From assembly GCA_946699065.1 (NCBI GenBank), contig CAMPDV010000096.1, positions 558,001 to 622,000 on the forward strand: DNA of 64,000 nt, read 5' to 3'. The stretch's first letter is position 1. Each line of letters starts with the position of its first letter. The notes beneath the pieces are model-generated. The model was not told where the DNA came from. It ran no database searches and was given only the letters and a program-made list of their open reading frames with translations. Of the stretch, positions 39,010 to 48,566 are shown one piece after another. Source of the DNA: Loxodes magnus. Its lineage: Eukaryota > Ciliophora > Karyorelictea > Loxodida > Loxodidae. A program made the position numbers and the translations under genes.

Positions 39010-39293
39010 ATATTTTGGACCGGAAACTCCTTTCCAATTGCACAATCAGACGCTCTCTTTTTATTGAATAACGGGGATATCCTGTTATGCTCCAAACACA
39101 GCTGCTAGGGAACTCCATCGCTATGAATAGCCAGGCTTCAAGCTCCTACCAAGAGCGGATAATCTCAAAGACAGCGTTTCCTTAAGAAAAGGACTATAAC
39201 CAGGGACTTTCTCAGCGACAGGAAAGGAACTTGTTCTTAGTCATAAAGCCAGAAAATTAAGTCACCACCATTCTCAGTTCCTACCATCTTTTC
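39010..39293 (-). repeat. Family B retroposon copy
   Basis: An inverted copy of the ~280-bp unit also found at 46721 and 59463. On the minus strand it begins GATGGTAGGAACTGAG near 39290 and ends GGAAAGGAGTTTCCGG near 39015. It is GC-rich compared with the flanks and has no ORF. Candidate internal Pol III boxes exist (a TGGCTxxG box A and a GCTTGAAGCC box B), but the spacing is long and the match imperfect. Confidence 0.75.
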
Positions 39294-39490
39294 AATGAAT
39301 TAATTTTATTTATTTTAACTATCGATTTAGTTATTTCAATGGACCTGAAGATCTCTTTCTTAGTGCATCAATCTTTCTTCAAAGTTTGATCAGATTATTA
39401 CAAGCATTTTACTCATATTTTAAATAAAAAATTTCTTGCAAAAAGTATCTTTTAATAAATATTCATCTCAGCCAGGCTAAATTTAATAAA

Positions 39491-40140
39491 ATGTACTTAA
39501 AGAACAAAAATATGAAAGAAGAAAATCATAAACTTTTAAAATAAGTGAAAGACTCTAAGTTAAAATTGCAAATTTAATTTCAATACGAAAGAATAAAAAA
39601 TTTAAATAAGATACTTAGCAAATGCGAGAATCAAGTAATTAGAAACTAAGTTCAATTAATTTTTAGATTTGAAGGAAAGCTTAATTCTTTATAATATGTC
39701 ATTGAATGATACTATGTATATAGAACTTAAATATTAACCAAACAATTTCTTAAAATTATACAATAAATAGTCCATACAATAAGATAATGATTATATTTAA
39801 AACGAAAATAATGATAAGAAAGCTTTAAATTATGTTAATCATTCAGTAAAATTTATATTTCTCTTCAAGTGAGACATTAAGCAGAAAGAAAACATATAGA
39901 GGGAGTGAAATTTAAAGAGGCATAGAATTAGCATAACAAAAAAGAAACTAAAAATGCTAGGTAGTAAATTTGATTGGACCAAAATGCTAATTATAAAAAG
40001 TGTCAATTCAGCGCAAGTAGATATTTCTTAAGGAAAGCAATCAAAATGAAGACTGGAAATTTAAGATTTAACAAAAAAATTAAATTTTAATACGATGATG
40101 AATCTATTAAAGGTGGAACCATAATAATTCATTATTATTA
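39491..40140 (+). CDS. Possible coiled-coil ORF broken by a family C insertion
   Basis: From ATG at 39491 an open frame of ~215 codons is rich in Lys, Gln, Leu and Glu, with a short better-composed end (M-K-T-G-N-L-R-F-N-K-K-I-K-F and D-D-E-S-I-K-G-G-T). It then runs directly into the family C retroposon at about 40145, with no stop before it. At least four TGA codons must be read as Trp, more than in most genes here. It may be a host gene or retroelement ORF truncated by the insertion, or a chance frame. No homologue recognised. Confidence 0.35.
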
Positions 40141-40144
40141 TATA

Positions 40145-40458
40145 TAAATAGGGAGAAGCAAACTTCCAACTGTGATTGATTTAAATTCTGGAATCAGGAA
40201 GTACCTATGGACGAAAAACTTAGCAAGAATCTTGATAAAAGCCAAGTGAAGATAAGACTGAAGAGGCATTAAGTAGCAATAATGATGAAAGATACCAGTT
40301 AATATGGTCTCTTAGGGAGCATTCCAATCACAGACCTATAGAAGACAAGACTTACAAAGGAATCTAACCATGTAAAAGACTTCAATAAAGAATATTTTAA
40401 GCTTAAAAATATTTGAAAAAGAGCTAAGCGCTATTGAATGCTACGCGATTTATAATCT
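40145..40458 (+). repeat. Family C retroposon copy
   Basis: It shares with the copies at 51637 and 53466 the blocks GAAGTAC, AGCAAGAATCTTG and TATGGTCTCTT, followed by GAAGACAAGA-type sequence. Its 3' end (40412-40455: AGAGCTAAGCGCTATTGAA and so on) is the stem-loop module of family A, so A and C share a tail. Confidence 0.72.
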
Positions 40459-42010
40459 CATTAATTTATTATAAAAATGAATATTTTTGATATTTATTCT
40501 GCAATATTTTAATGAGTAAATCATATTTAACAAAAAAAATTAAAGTTACTTAAATACATAAAAAATAAATTTTACTCTTTTTATGCTATTTAAGTTTAGC
40601 CTATAAGAAATTTATAGATATGACTATTTTATGTTTAAATTATATTTCTCATAATTTCATCCTCTCAAAACCATAATTTAGATTGGAAAGATATTTAATT
40701 TTATACTAATTTTATTTACTTTTATTGCAAAATTATAGATGCTTAGATTGCTACTGATTATTGAAAAGAGTAATGAGATTAAATACTTTCTATGACAATA
40801 ATTTAAATAGATTTATTGATTCTTTAATAATTTTAAGTTTTTCTATGTTAATGTCTTGAGTTTACTAGTTTGCAAACAGTTGCTTTTTGCCACCATTTTT
40901 CTTTTATCTAAGTTATCTAAACATTTCTATGTTTTCTTATTATTTTTCGAATATTAAAACTTTACTCATCAAAAATTTATTTTACTTACAACTCTATTTT
41001 AATCATAATACATTATATAATTAATGATAATTGAAAATTTTGCTATTTGTTTCTTAAAAAATCTTTTTATTGCTCTTTACAATCAAATTCTGATAATTTT
41101 ATTTAATATTTTTATACTATTTTTGCTTATACGCTTCTTATATAATCATATTCATAGTATATCTTCCATTTAACTTTTCTTAGCTTTTAATTTATATATT
41201 GATTTTAAATCTCTCTGAAAGAATATTATTTAGATGCAGATAAACTACAAAAATAGAAATTAAGTTTAAGGAAATTGTAATACCTATTTTAGGCTATTTT
41301 CAGTTTGATTTACACGCAATCGACTCGTTGATATAAATTTAATTAGATTCTTTTTATTTAATTTTAAATTCTTCCTGATACTTTACAATATGAGATAGTA
41401 GGCAAATATTTTTATATTATAACTCTTTTATTTAATTAAATTTGCAGACAATTAGAACATCCAATTTTTTTCAATTTTGAAGCGATAATTTAATTTATTA
41501 ATTTTGATGGTTCTTTCATTTATATTAATCAAACTTATAAAGGTATTTAATTGATTTAAGATATAGAAAAGTTGATACTTTCTGCTTTATTTAGATTATT
41601 TTATAAATTTTTAGGTATTTGATTAGTTTTAGAGTTTATATTTACTTTAAATTTTTTATCAAATTTATATTGAAATAGTTGAAAATTATAATAGACTCTA
41701 AGTTAATTTCTTCATTTATGTTATTAATTTTTATATTTAATGATTTATATTTTAAGTTTAAGTTAACCTTATAAATCCAATATATAAATTTAAATTTAAT
41801 ATTTTTTTAATTGAAGTACATTTTATACGTATCTTCGTATAAATTAATAATTTACTTAAGGAATTTAATAAAGTTTTTCAATCTCAATTATTATTAAATT
41901 TAGATTTATTTAAAGTTATCTCATATATAAAAGGTAATTTATAATCATTCTCATTAAATATTAATTCGGTTTCCCCGTCTTAAAAGTAAAGGTTTTTTTT
42001 ATTTGCATAA
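40459..42010. other. 1.5-kb very AT-rich stretch
   Basis: Minus-strand frames are open for long distances but consist almost only of Lys, Asn, Ile, Leu, Gln and Tyr, as expected of AT-rich DNA under a one-stop code. I do not call a gene. The upstream gene (-) ends at 42011. Confidence 0.4.
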
Positions 42011-42680
42011 TCAGCTTTTTTCCTAATTTCTACTTGTTTTGCATTTAATCTAAAGATTTGTTTCTTTTTCCAGATTTTTATAGTCCATGAAGGATAAATT
42101 CAGTAGCTCTTTATTTCAATTCCTAGAAGTAAAATTTTTTGTCATTTTGTCATATTTTTCAGTTACTGCTGTAAATATAGCCTCTTTTTCTTGGTTTGTG
42201 AAGTGTTCTTTCTTGTCTTTCTATTTCTATAGTGCTCCTTTGAAGTTTTCTGCATATTTTCTTCAATTTATAGGAGTATTGAATTTAATTAAACTCAATT
42301 TTTCTCCCTTTGCTCTCGCATTAGTCAAATATCACTCTATAATCCTGTATTTTTTCATAGACTTTACTTTAGCTTTTGGCCTACCATATTGAATTCATCA
42401 TCATCTTCATGATTTATAAATCTTTACTTATTTCGAATATTTCTTCATTCTACTATTTAATTTCTCTTCTGTTTTTTTTGTTTTTGATAAGTGTATAAAG
42501 TAGGTGTTTCATATATTAAAAGTCCATTTGCTTTATTTAAATATTATCTAAATCAAAGGTATTTGGGTCTATTTTGAATTATCATATTTGCCTTCTTCAT
42601 TTAATTTTTAATTTCTTTATTACTACTTTTAGGGATTCCATTGAGTGTTCTCTTTTTTCATTTTTCAATGGAGATGTCAT
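42011..42680 (-). CDS. Spliced Myb/SANT-like ORF, unrecognised
   Basis: ATG at 42680 and two 23-nt introns (42405-42427 and 42345-42367), TGA at 42011; 207 aa after splicing. Three successive frames become one only when both introns are removed, which supports a real gene. After the introns: I-I-E-W-Y-L-T-N-A-R-A-K-G, then I-N-W-R-K-Y-A-E-N-F, then F-T-N-Q-E-K-E-A-I-F-T-A-V, then S-R-N-W-N-K-E-L-L. The last blocks resemble a Myb/SANT-like helix-turn-helix, but only weakly. The frame is also open upstream of the chosen ATG, to about 42840, with a possible C-F-C-N-H. It sits among retroposons, so a retroelement accessory ORF is an alternative; introns make a host gene more likely. Confidence 0.62.
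42345..42367 (-). other. 23-nt intron
   Basis: On the minus strand it starts GTAAAGTC and ends ATACAG. Its removal joins Q-K-L-K to I-I-E-W-Y-L, bringing the well-composed C-terminal part into frame. Confidence 0.75.
42405..42427 (-). other. 23-nt intron
   Basis: On the minus strand it starts GTAAAGAT and ends ATGAAG. It joins E-I to N-D-D-E-F-N-M. Confidence 0.65.
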
Positions 42681-42994
42681 AGTTGTGCTTAACTTTTCTG
42701 TTCTTAATTTTTCTTTATATCTTCTTTACTTGTTAAGTCCTGGTCTGAAGAAGACTGGACTTGCGAAATTAAGACGTGTAAGAGAAAGTGCTTCTAATTT
42801 TCTCCCCTAATCTGAGGAATGGTTACAAAAACATTTTTGAATATAGCCATTTTTATATTATTTTTAATCATACTCAAAAAATAGTCTCTATGCTTCTTAA
42901 ACTACTTACATTTTTGCTTTTATGCATATTAATGATGCTAAATATTTTAATATTAATTTAAAAAGTTAAAAGAAATATAAAATAAAAATTAACA

Positions 42995-43200
42995 GAAGAA
43001 TTAGACACCATTTCATAAAATATTAAAGTAGATTGCTAGATAAAAATTTTATTAATAAATTAAATAAAAATTAAGGATTAGATAAATAAACTAAAAGGAA
43101 TAAATATTTATATAATACTTTTATAATTAAAAACTGTACATTTTATTAAAGAAAAATTTAATAATAACAGTTACAATCATTAAAACATAAGCAGAAAAGA
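42995..43200. repeat. Diverged 5' flank of the RING-PARP duplication; empty retroposon sites
   Basis: This segment is homologous to 59387-60767, but there it is interrupted by a family B copy (after the match to about 43065) and a family A copy (after the match to about 43155). This copy therefore shows the empty sites. Short AT-rich words at the junctions are repeated on both sides of the insertions in the other copy. Confidence 0.7.
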
Positions 43201-45482
43201 AAAAAATAAAAATAAGTAAAAAAATAAAAAACTAAAATTTAATCTTAAAGAATTTCTAAGATAAATAACATTATATCATAATTAAATTCCAAACAGATTA
43301 AAAATAATTATTATATAATTAAATTAAACTAAGTCTTCACTGTCAATTAATAAAAAGCAACATAAAGGTTATATAATAAAATTTGATAAGGTATAATTAA
43401 TTTAACTTTGTAATAATAAAAAGAAGATTTAAATAATAATAATTAAGTAGAAAATTAAAAGAGTAACTAAATAAGAATATAAAATAGTTAGTTTAATCTT
43501 ATATAATAAATATATTTATTTATTAAGATGTTATATCAAATCTAACTAATATTATATTATAAGTTTATTTACAATACTTTATTTTCTAAACTTTGGTATT
43601 TAACCTAGTTTTTTATTTTATTTATAATGTAAAAAGAAAAGAGTTCTAGTAAACAATTGTAGAACCTAAAAAGTAAGTTTGAAGGATAAGCATTTTAAGA
43701 GGATAATGAATACTATACACAAAGTACTTTGAGAGATCAATCTGATTCTGATTTAGAGATATAAACTAAATAAAAAGATGTGTCTTAAGAGTAGTTCTCT
43801 ACTTGTCACCCGATAAAGTTTGAAAGTAAAGAAAAGAGAAATAGGCAAAATGAAGACTAATGAATCGATAAATGCTTCTAATGCATCTTATAGAGATTGA
43901 AATGAAAACTATACAGTTAAAGTTGAAATCTAATATGAATGGCTAACTTTATTATTGATTGCAAATGTAATTAGAAATACGAAAGATAAACTTCTGATAT
44001 AAAAATAATAAAAATTAAAGAAAAGCTTAAATTATGCTAGCTTTGTAATACATGTATTCAAAGCTAATTTTTACTTAAGTTAAAAAATTGTGGACATGTT
44101 ATTTGTCTCAAGCACTTAATTCATAAGATGAGAAGTAATCACATCGATTCACAGATAAACTGTAATATTTGCAATTCAAATTTGCATTAAGCTGATATAT
44201 AAGAAATTGCATAAAAAGGTTAAATAGAAAATATCTCTCAGATCTTAAATGGAAAGGTTAGTAAATAAGTAAAGTGCTATTAATGCAAAACTTTACAAGA
44301 AGTTTAATGCGAGATAAAAAGCTCTTTATGCATTAATTGCAATATACAAATTTGTACTGAATGTGGCTTCAAAGAACACTAGACATTTAGCTGTTAGCAA
44401 ATCAAAAAATATAGAAATTAAATAAAGTTAGGAAAAATGATAAAATAGTAAATAATAGACTGCAACTAATGTGGAAACAAAGAATGCGTTATTATTAATA
44501 GTGCTAAGAAGAGTATCTTAATGGAAGATCTTCTAAATTCTACTACAATTAAAGTTAGAAAGCTAGAAATCAAAGATATAGAACTAATTTTATAAAATTA
44601 CTTATTTTACTTGAAAGTATTATTAGCTTAAGATTTTGGAGTGCTATAAAGTTGTTAAGCTCTAGTGTGAGTAAAATATGATATAGAATAAGCAGAGGAA
44701 CTATTAAACTATTAAGGAGTTAAATAAGATAGGATAAGTGGAAAGGAAATTATATAGTTTATTGACTAAGTTCTGGAAAATAAGAAACTTAGTTTAGAAA
44801 GTTATTTTATATAATAAATAAAAATTTAAGTATCGAAGTTTCAAGAAATTCCTAGTTATTATTTAAATAATTTACTATAAAAGAAGAAGTAATAACTAGA
44901 AGAATTACCCTTTAGACAGTGTTTGCTTTGTGAAGCTTATTTGTGTTTCTAATGTTAACAGTTGCATAGTTTAATTTATTAATGCAGTTATGATTAATAC
45001 TTGCAAAGCGAAATTTAAGTAAATAAAACAAATAAATTTAACTTGATTAATGTGTAAAAAAGTAGCGAGGAATTTAAGAGTATTTTATAAATGATAAAAG
45101 TATAGAAAAAAAATATACTAAGAATTTAAAAGATTTAAAACTATGAATAATGTATTAAATTTTAGACAAAAGTTAATTAAAAAAGTCTCTAATAGGGAAA
45201 ACCAATAGAAAGAAAATTACTATTTTATGGGTCAAGTAAAACTAATCCTTAAACAATAATTTCAAATGAAATAGATCTAAGTATTAATAATTCAGAATAA
45301 AGGGAATTCGGAGCAGGAATTTATTTTGATGAAAGTTTTTAAAAATGTAAATAATTTGCTTATAGAGTAAAAGATTGGAATTTTACTGATTAGATTTTAC
45401 TATTCGACGTAATAACTGGAGTTTAATAAAAGGCTTAATATCATCAATTTTTACAATAGCATCCTAATTATTTAAACAATTT
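43201..45482. repeat. Near-identical segment, copy 1 of 2
   Basis: Every stretch I compared between 43201 and 45482 is identical to the same position plus 17,565 (60766-63047), in coding and non-coding parts alike. The first difference on the right is at 45483. From there to the stop about 14 substitutions occur in ~205 bp, and the 3' flank is more diverged still. Confidence 0.88.
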
Positions 45483-45687
45483 TTATCAAAACTTAAATGA
45501 TTTGGATTAGCAAGGAAATATACTATATGATAGTTGTACTGATGATAATGGAATGCATATAGTTTATGAAGATAGTGTTTTTCTTCCTGTTTATCTTATT
45601 TCTTATTGCATTGATTAAAATTATTAAGATAGAAATAATATAATAAGTCAATAGAATATTATCAACTAGTAGCCTTAAACCTTATGA
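43627..45687 (+). CDS. RING/zinc-finger protein with C-terminal PARP domain (copy 1)
   Basis: ATG at 43627, stop TGA at 45685, about 680 aa. RING-like finger at about residues 136-183: C-Q-L-C ... N-C-G-H-V-I-C-L-K-H ... C-N-I-C. More Cys/His clusters follow (V-K-C-Y-Q-C; C-I-N-C-N-I-Q-I-C-T-E-C-G-F-K-E-H; C-N-Q-C-G-N-K-E-C; C-L-L-C-E-A-Y-L-C-F-Q-C), giving an RBR/B-box-like array. PARP catalytic domain at about 525-660: L-F-Y-G-S-S, F-G-A-G-I-Y-F-D, F-A-Y-R-V, L-F-D-V-I-T-G, H-I-V-Y-E-D, Y-L-I-S-Y. The triad His is Tyr and the Glu is Met. At about 43815-43960 the frame shifts: a 19-nt GT...AG segment (43822-43840) leads to a good frame (M-K-T-N-E-S-I-N), but the way back to the RING frame is not clear. 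Probably a ubiquitin-ligase/ADP-ribosyltransferase fusion; substrate unknown. Confidence 0.85.
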
Positions 45688-46701
45688 TAAAAGTGTAAAA
45701 ATTGTTTCTCTACTAGTAATATTATATGGTTAATAATTTCACTTTTCTAAATAATTACTTGAATTTAAATTTACTTAATAGTATTTCTCATATTTTACCT
45801 TTAATTTTGACTTTCTCATGATATTATAATTTGGTTAAAATATTTATTTATCTAAAGTATTGCTTATGTTTTTTGTCTAGATGTCATAATAATTCTTAAC
45901 GGTGCATTCTACTTTGTTTTATGATTATGTTTAATGAAATAAAATTGATCTTTTGTTGTAGATAATTTATTCATCAAAATATTTAGAGGCTTATTACGAT
46001 TCTCGTATTATGTATTAATTATGATAATTTTGTGCATTTTTTTGGAAGATTTTAATATTTCAAGTAATTTAAATTAAAGAGTTAAATATTATTTTAGTTT
46101 CGATATCTGAATAGAAAAGTTTTTTCAGTCATGAATTTTGAACTAAAGTTATTCTATATTATATTTTTGCTTTTTAATTTCTCAGCAAGTGAAAAGAATT
46201 GAGCAAAGAATAAGATAGACTTAATAGATAATATATATTTAATTATTAATTTTCTTCCTTTATTTTAAATTAATAAGCTTAACATATTCTAATATTTTGT
46301 TACAATTTGCTTTTAGTATTTCTTAAGATTAGGTAAGTTAAATAATCTCTTAATATTTTAAATATTTATCCTTTTGATTTTCTTATACTCAATATATATA
46401 AATTCCTTATTTCAGATATCTTTAAAATATTTTAGTTTAGATATATATCTTTCTTTTATAATAAAGAGCAATAAGTAAATTTTTAAATTAATCATATAAG
46501 TAAAGCAAGTTTAATGATTTTCTATATAGTTATAGCTAATTTAATTAACTTATAATTATAATTGAATGGTTTTACATTTAATTATTTAATTATTATAATT
46601 ATTTATTCTTATAATTCTTATAATTCTTATTTCCGTTTTATCGTTACTCTTTACAATGGTTATTTAAGTTATGGATAATTAAAGTAATAAAGAGTTAATG
46701 C
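45688..46701. other. 3' flank of RING-PARP copy 1
   Basis: Very AT-rich. The part at about 45925-45985 still matches the flank of copy 2 (63490-63550: AAATAAAATTGATCTTTTG and beyond) with substitutions and indels, so the original duplication was longer than the identical core. No gene seen. Confidence 0.5.
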
Positions 46702-46720
46702 TTAAAGATTTATTTAATAA
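46702..46720. repeat. Left target-site duplication of family B copy
   Basis: A 19-bp word beginning TTAAAGATTT and ending AATAA, repeated exactly at 47025-47043. Confidence 0.85.
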
Positions 46721-47024
46721 TTAAAAAGATGGTGGGAGCTGAGATTGACCTTCTGAATCATACTTTCTGGTTTTATGGCTAGGAACAAGTTCCTTTCCTG
46801 TCGCTGAGAAAGTCTCTGGTCAAAGTCAACCTTTGCAAGGGAACGCCTTCCTTTTGATTATCCACTCCAGGTAGGGACTTGAAGCCTGGCTGCCCATAGC
46901 GATGGAGCTCCCTGGCAGCTGCTTTTCGAAAGCAACAGTATATCCCCGTTATCCCATGAAGGGAGTGTTGGGGTCGTTAAATTGTAAGAAGTTGCAGTCC
47001 AAAACTCTTTAAGTTTAAAATTAA
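46721..47024 (+). repeat. Family B retroposon, complete with target-site duplication
   Basis: A 304-bp insertion between two exact 19-bp direct repeats (46702-46720 and 47025-47043), the signature of target-primed reverse transcription. It contains the family landmarks GATGGTGGGAGCTGAG, CCTTTCCTGTCGCTGAGAA and TATCCCCGTT. No ORF. This copy defines the true ends of the family. Confidence 0.88.
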
Positions 47025-47043
47025 TTAAAGATTTATTTAATAA
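47025..47043. repeat. Right target-site duplication of family B copy
   Basis: An exact repeat of 46702-46720. Confidence 0.85.
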
Positions 47044-47120
47044 ATGATTAACTTTATAATTATTTTGATTCTTTAGTAAAATAAATATTATTATTTCAAT
47101 ATAATTATAAATAAATATTA

Positions 47121-47532
47121 TTATAGAGCGCATACCGCCTCTTTGTCACTCAGCTATTTTATTATTAATATTAATGTTAAAAAAGTGTGATTTTATTTCA
47201 TGTTGTTATTCTAACCATCAAATGATAGCCATCAAAATAGTCACATCAGTTTCTCAAAATGGGAAATTTATTTATTAAAAATTATTCTTGAATTTTGAAC
47301 CAAATGCTCCAGTCTTCTTGAATAAGATTAAATAAGAATTACTAGTTACGTCATTAGCAGCGCGTCAGTCATACTTTCATACTGCTAGCGAGAACCCTCA
47401 GGCAAATTAGCCTTATCTCTTCCAAACTAGTACATCCATCCCCGTAGTGGCATCTAGTGCGAGATTACTCACAATGCAGTATAAACTGCACCAGATTACC
47501 TACTAATTTTGCTGATCACGAACGATATCCAT
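47121..47532 (-). repeat. Family A retroposon copy
   Basis: Minus-oriented, with its 3' module at 47123-47155 and its 5' end near 47530 (minus strand GGATATCG). It aligns along its length with the palindrome arms at 37930 and 38422. Slightly more diverged in the 3' stem-loop (CATACCGCC). Confidence 0.78.
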
Positions 47533-47639
47533 ATTTTTATATAAAAAGTTAAAAGTTAAAGTTAAAAAGCTTTGTTAAAGCCTTAGTAGTCAGCCATCTG
47601 ACCTATTCTATCAGCTTTTATCTATTAGTTTGTCTTGAA

Positions 47640-48420
47640 TTTCTACTAGGCTTAGTTAGGCGGTGTAGCACTTCATTAGTGCACCATCCTTTAATATTCT
47701 GAATAGTTTTCATCTTGCATGTAGCGTTCCTAATTATTTCTCCAAGGATTAAGATTTGAATTAAAGAATTTTTTCTATAAATTTTTCCGCTTTATGTTGG
47801 ATATATCCTAAATAGCTTTCTAAAAATATCTTATTTATTCTTTCTTTGAATTTTGCTTAGTTAGTAGCAGTATTTTCATTGGTGTTATTTATTGCATATG
47901 TAGCATTTTATTCTTCTTTTACTCTATTATTCCTGTAACACTTATTTAATTTAAATTTACTACTTATTTTAAATAAACGTTTACTATTTATTTTAATTTG
48001 AGGCTTCATTTTCTATTTCTATAGGATCTGATTAATTCTGTTAAATCGAAAATGGCGTAACCTGAATTTATTATTAAATTTAAAGAATTCTTTGTTCCAG
48101 TTTGTTTTCTATTTCTTATGATGATTAATATTGTTTCTCAAGTAAAGACGTTATTAGTTTTTCTAATTTTTCTACTTTATCAGTGAGGTATCTATTTTTA
48201 AACATAAACTCTTTTAATGACTTAGATAATATTTCTATTTGAGTTTGTGTCGGAAGTTTTTTTAATTCTGGATTTCCAAGTGGTTAATGTTCGTCATATC
48301 AATCATACTTCTCACTTTCACTCATTGTAATTATTTCGCTTTTTTATTTTTTAGAGAATTTCCTGCTTAAATGTTTTGTTCAAAGTTCTGTTATTTCTTA
48401 GAAGCCATTTTATATATATA
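47640..48420 (-). mobile_element. Zinc-knuckle (gag/ORF1-like) ORF unit with the shared 3' stem-loop
   Basis: An ATG at 48325 opens a frame with a charged N-terminus (M-S-E-S-E-K-Y-D-W-Y-D-E-H), a leucine-rich coiled coil (L-T-D-K-V-E-K-L-E-K-L), a Gln-rich part and a knuckle C-Y-I-C-N-K-Q-H-Q-W-K-Y-C near residue 165. The knuckle is one residue shorter than the CCHC norm. A second frame (ATG 48413: M-A-S-K-K-Q-Q-N-F-E-Q) precedes it. The unit ends at 47655-47700 in a stem-loop close to the one at the 3' ends of families A and C. It lies downstream of the LINE reverse transcriptase on the same strand. It is either the second ORF of that LINE or an ORF1-only element. Such proteins coat element RNA. 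Confidence 0.6.
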
Positions 48421-48566
48421 TAATAATAAAAAAATAAAGCAATTTTACATTAATTTATTTATAGCATTTGAAAGTTAATATCAAACTTTAAGCAAGTTTC
48501 TTTATTACGAATTGTAGATAATTATTAGAAGTAAATTAAATTAATTTAAAAAGTTAGAAGAAGAAA

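Noticed and set aside
40459-41935. Long minus-strand open frame of nearly 500 codons with few TGA
   Set aside because: With one stop codon and very high AT, such frames are expected. The translation is almost only K, N, I, L, Q, Y and F without any motif.
48325-48420. Joining the two overlapping ATG frames of the zinc-knuckle unit by an intron
   Set aside because: No GT...AG pair of 15-25 nt connects them, so they were left as alternatives.
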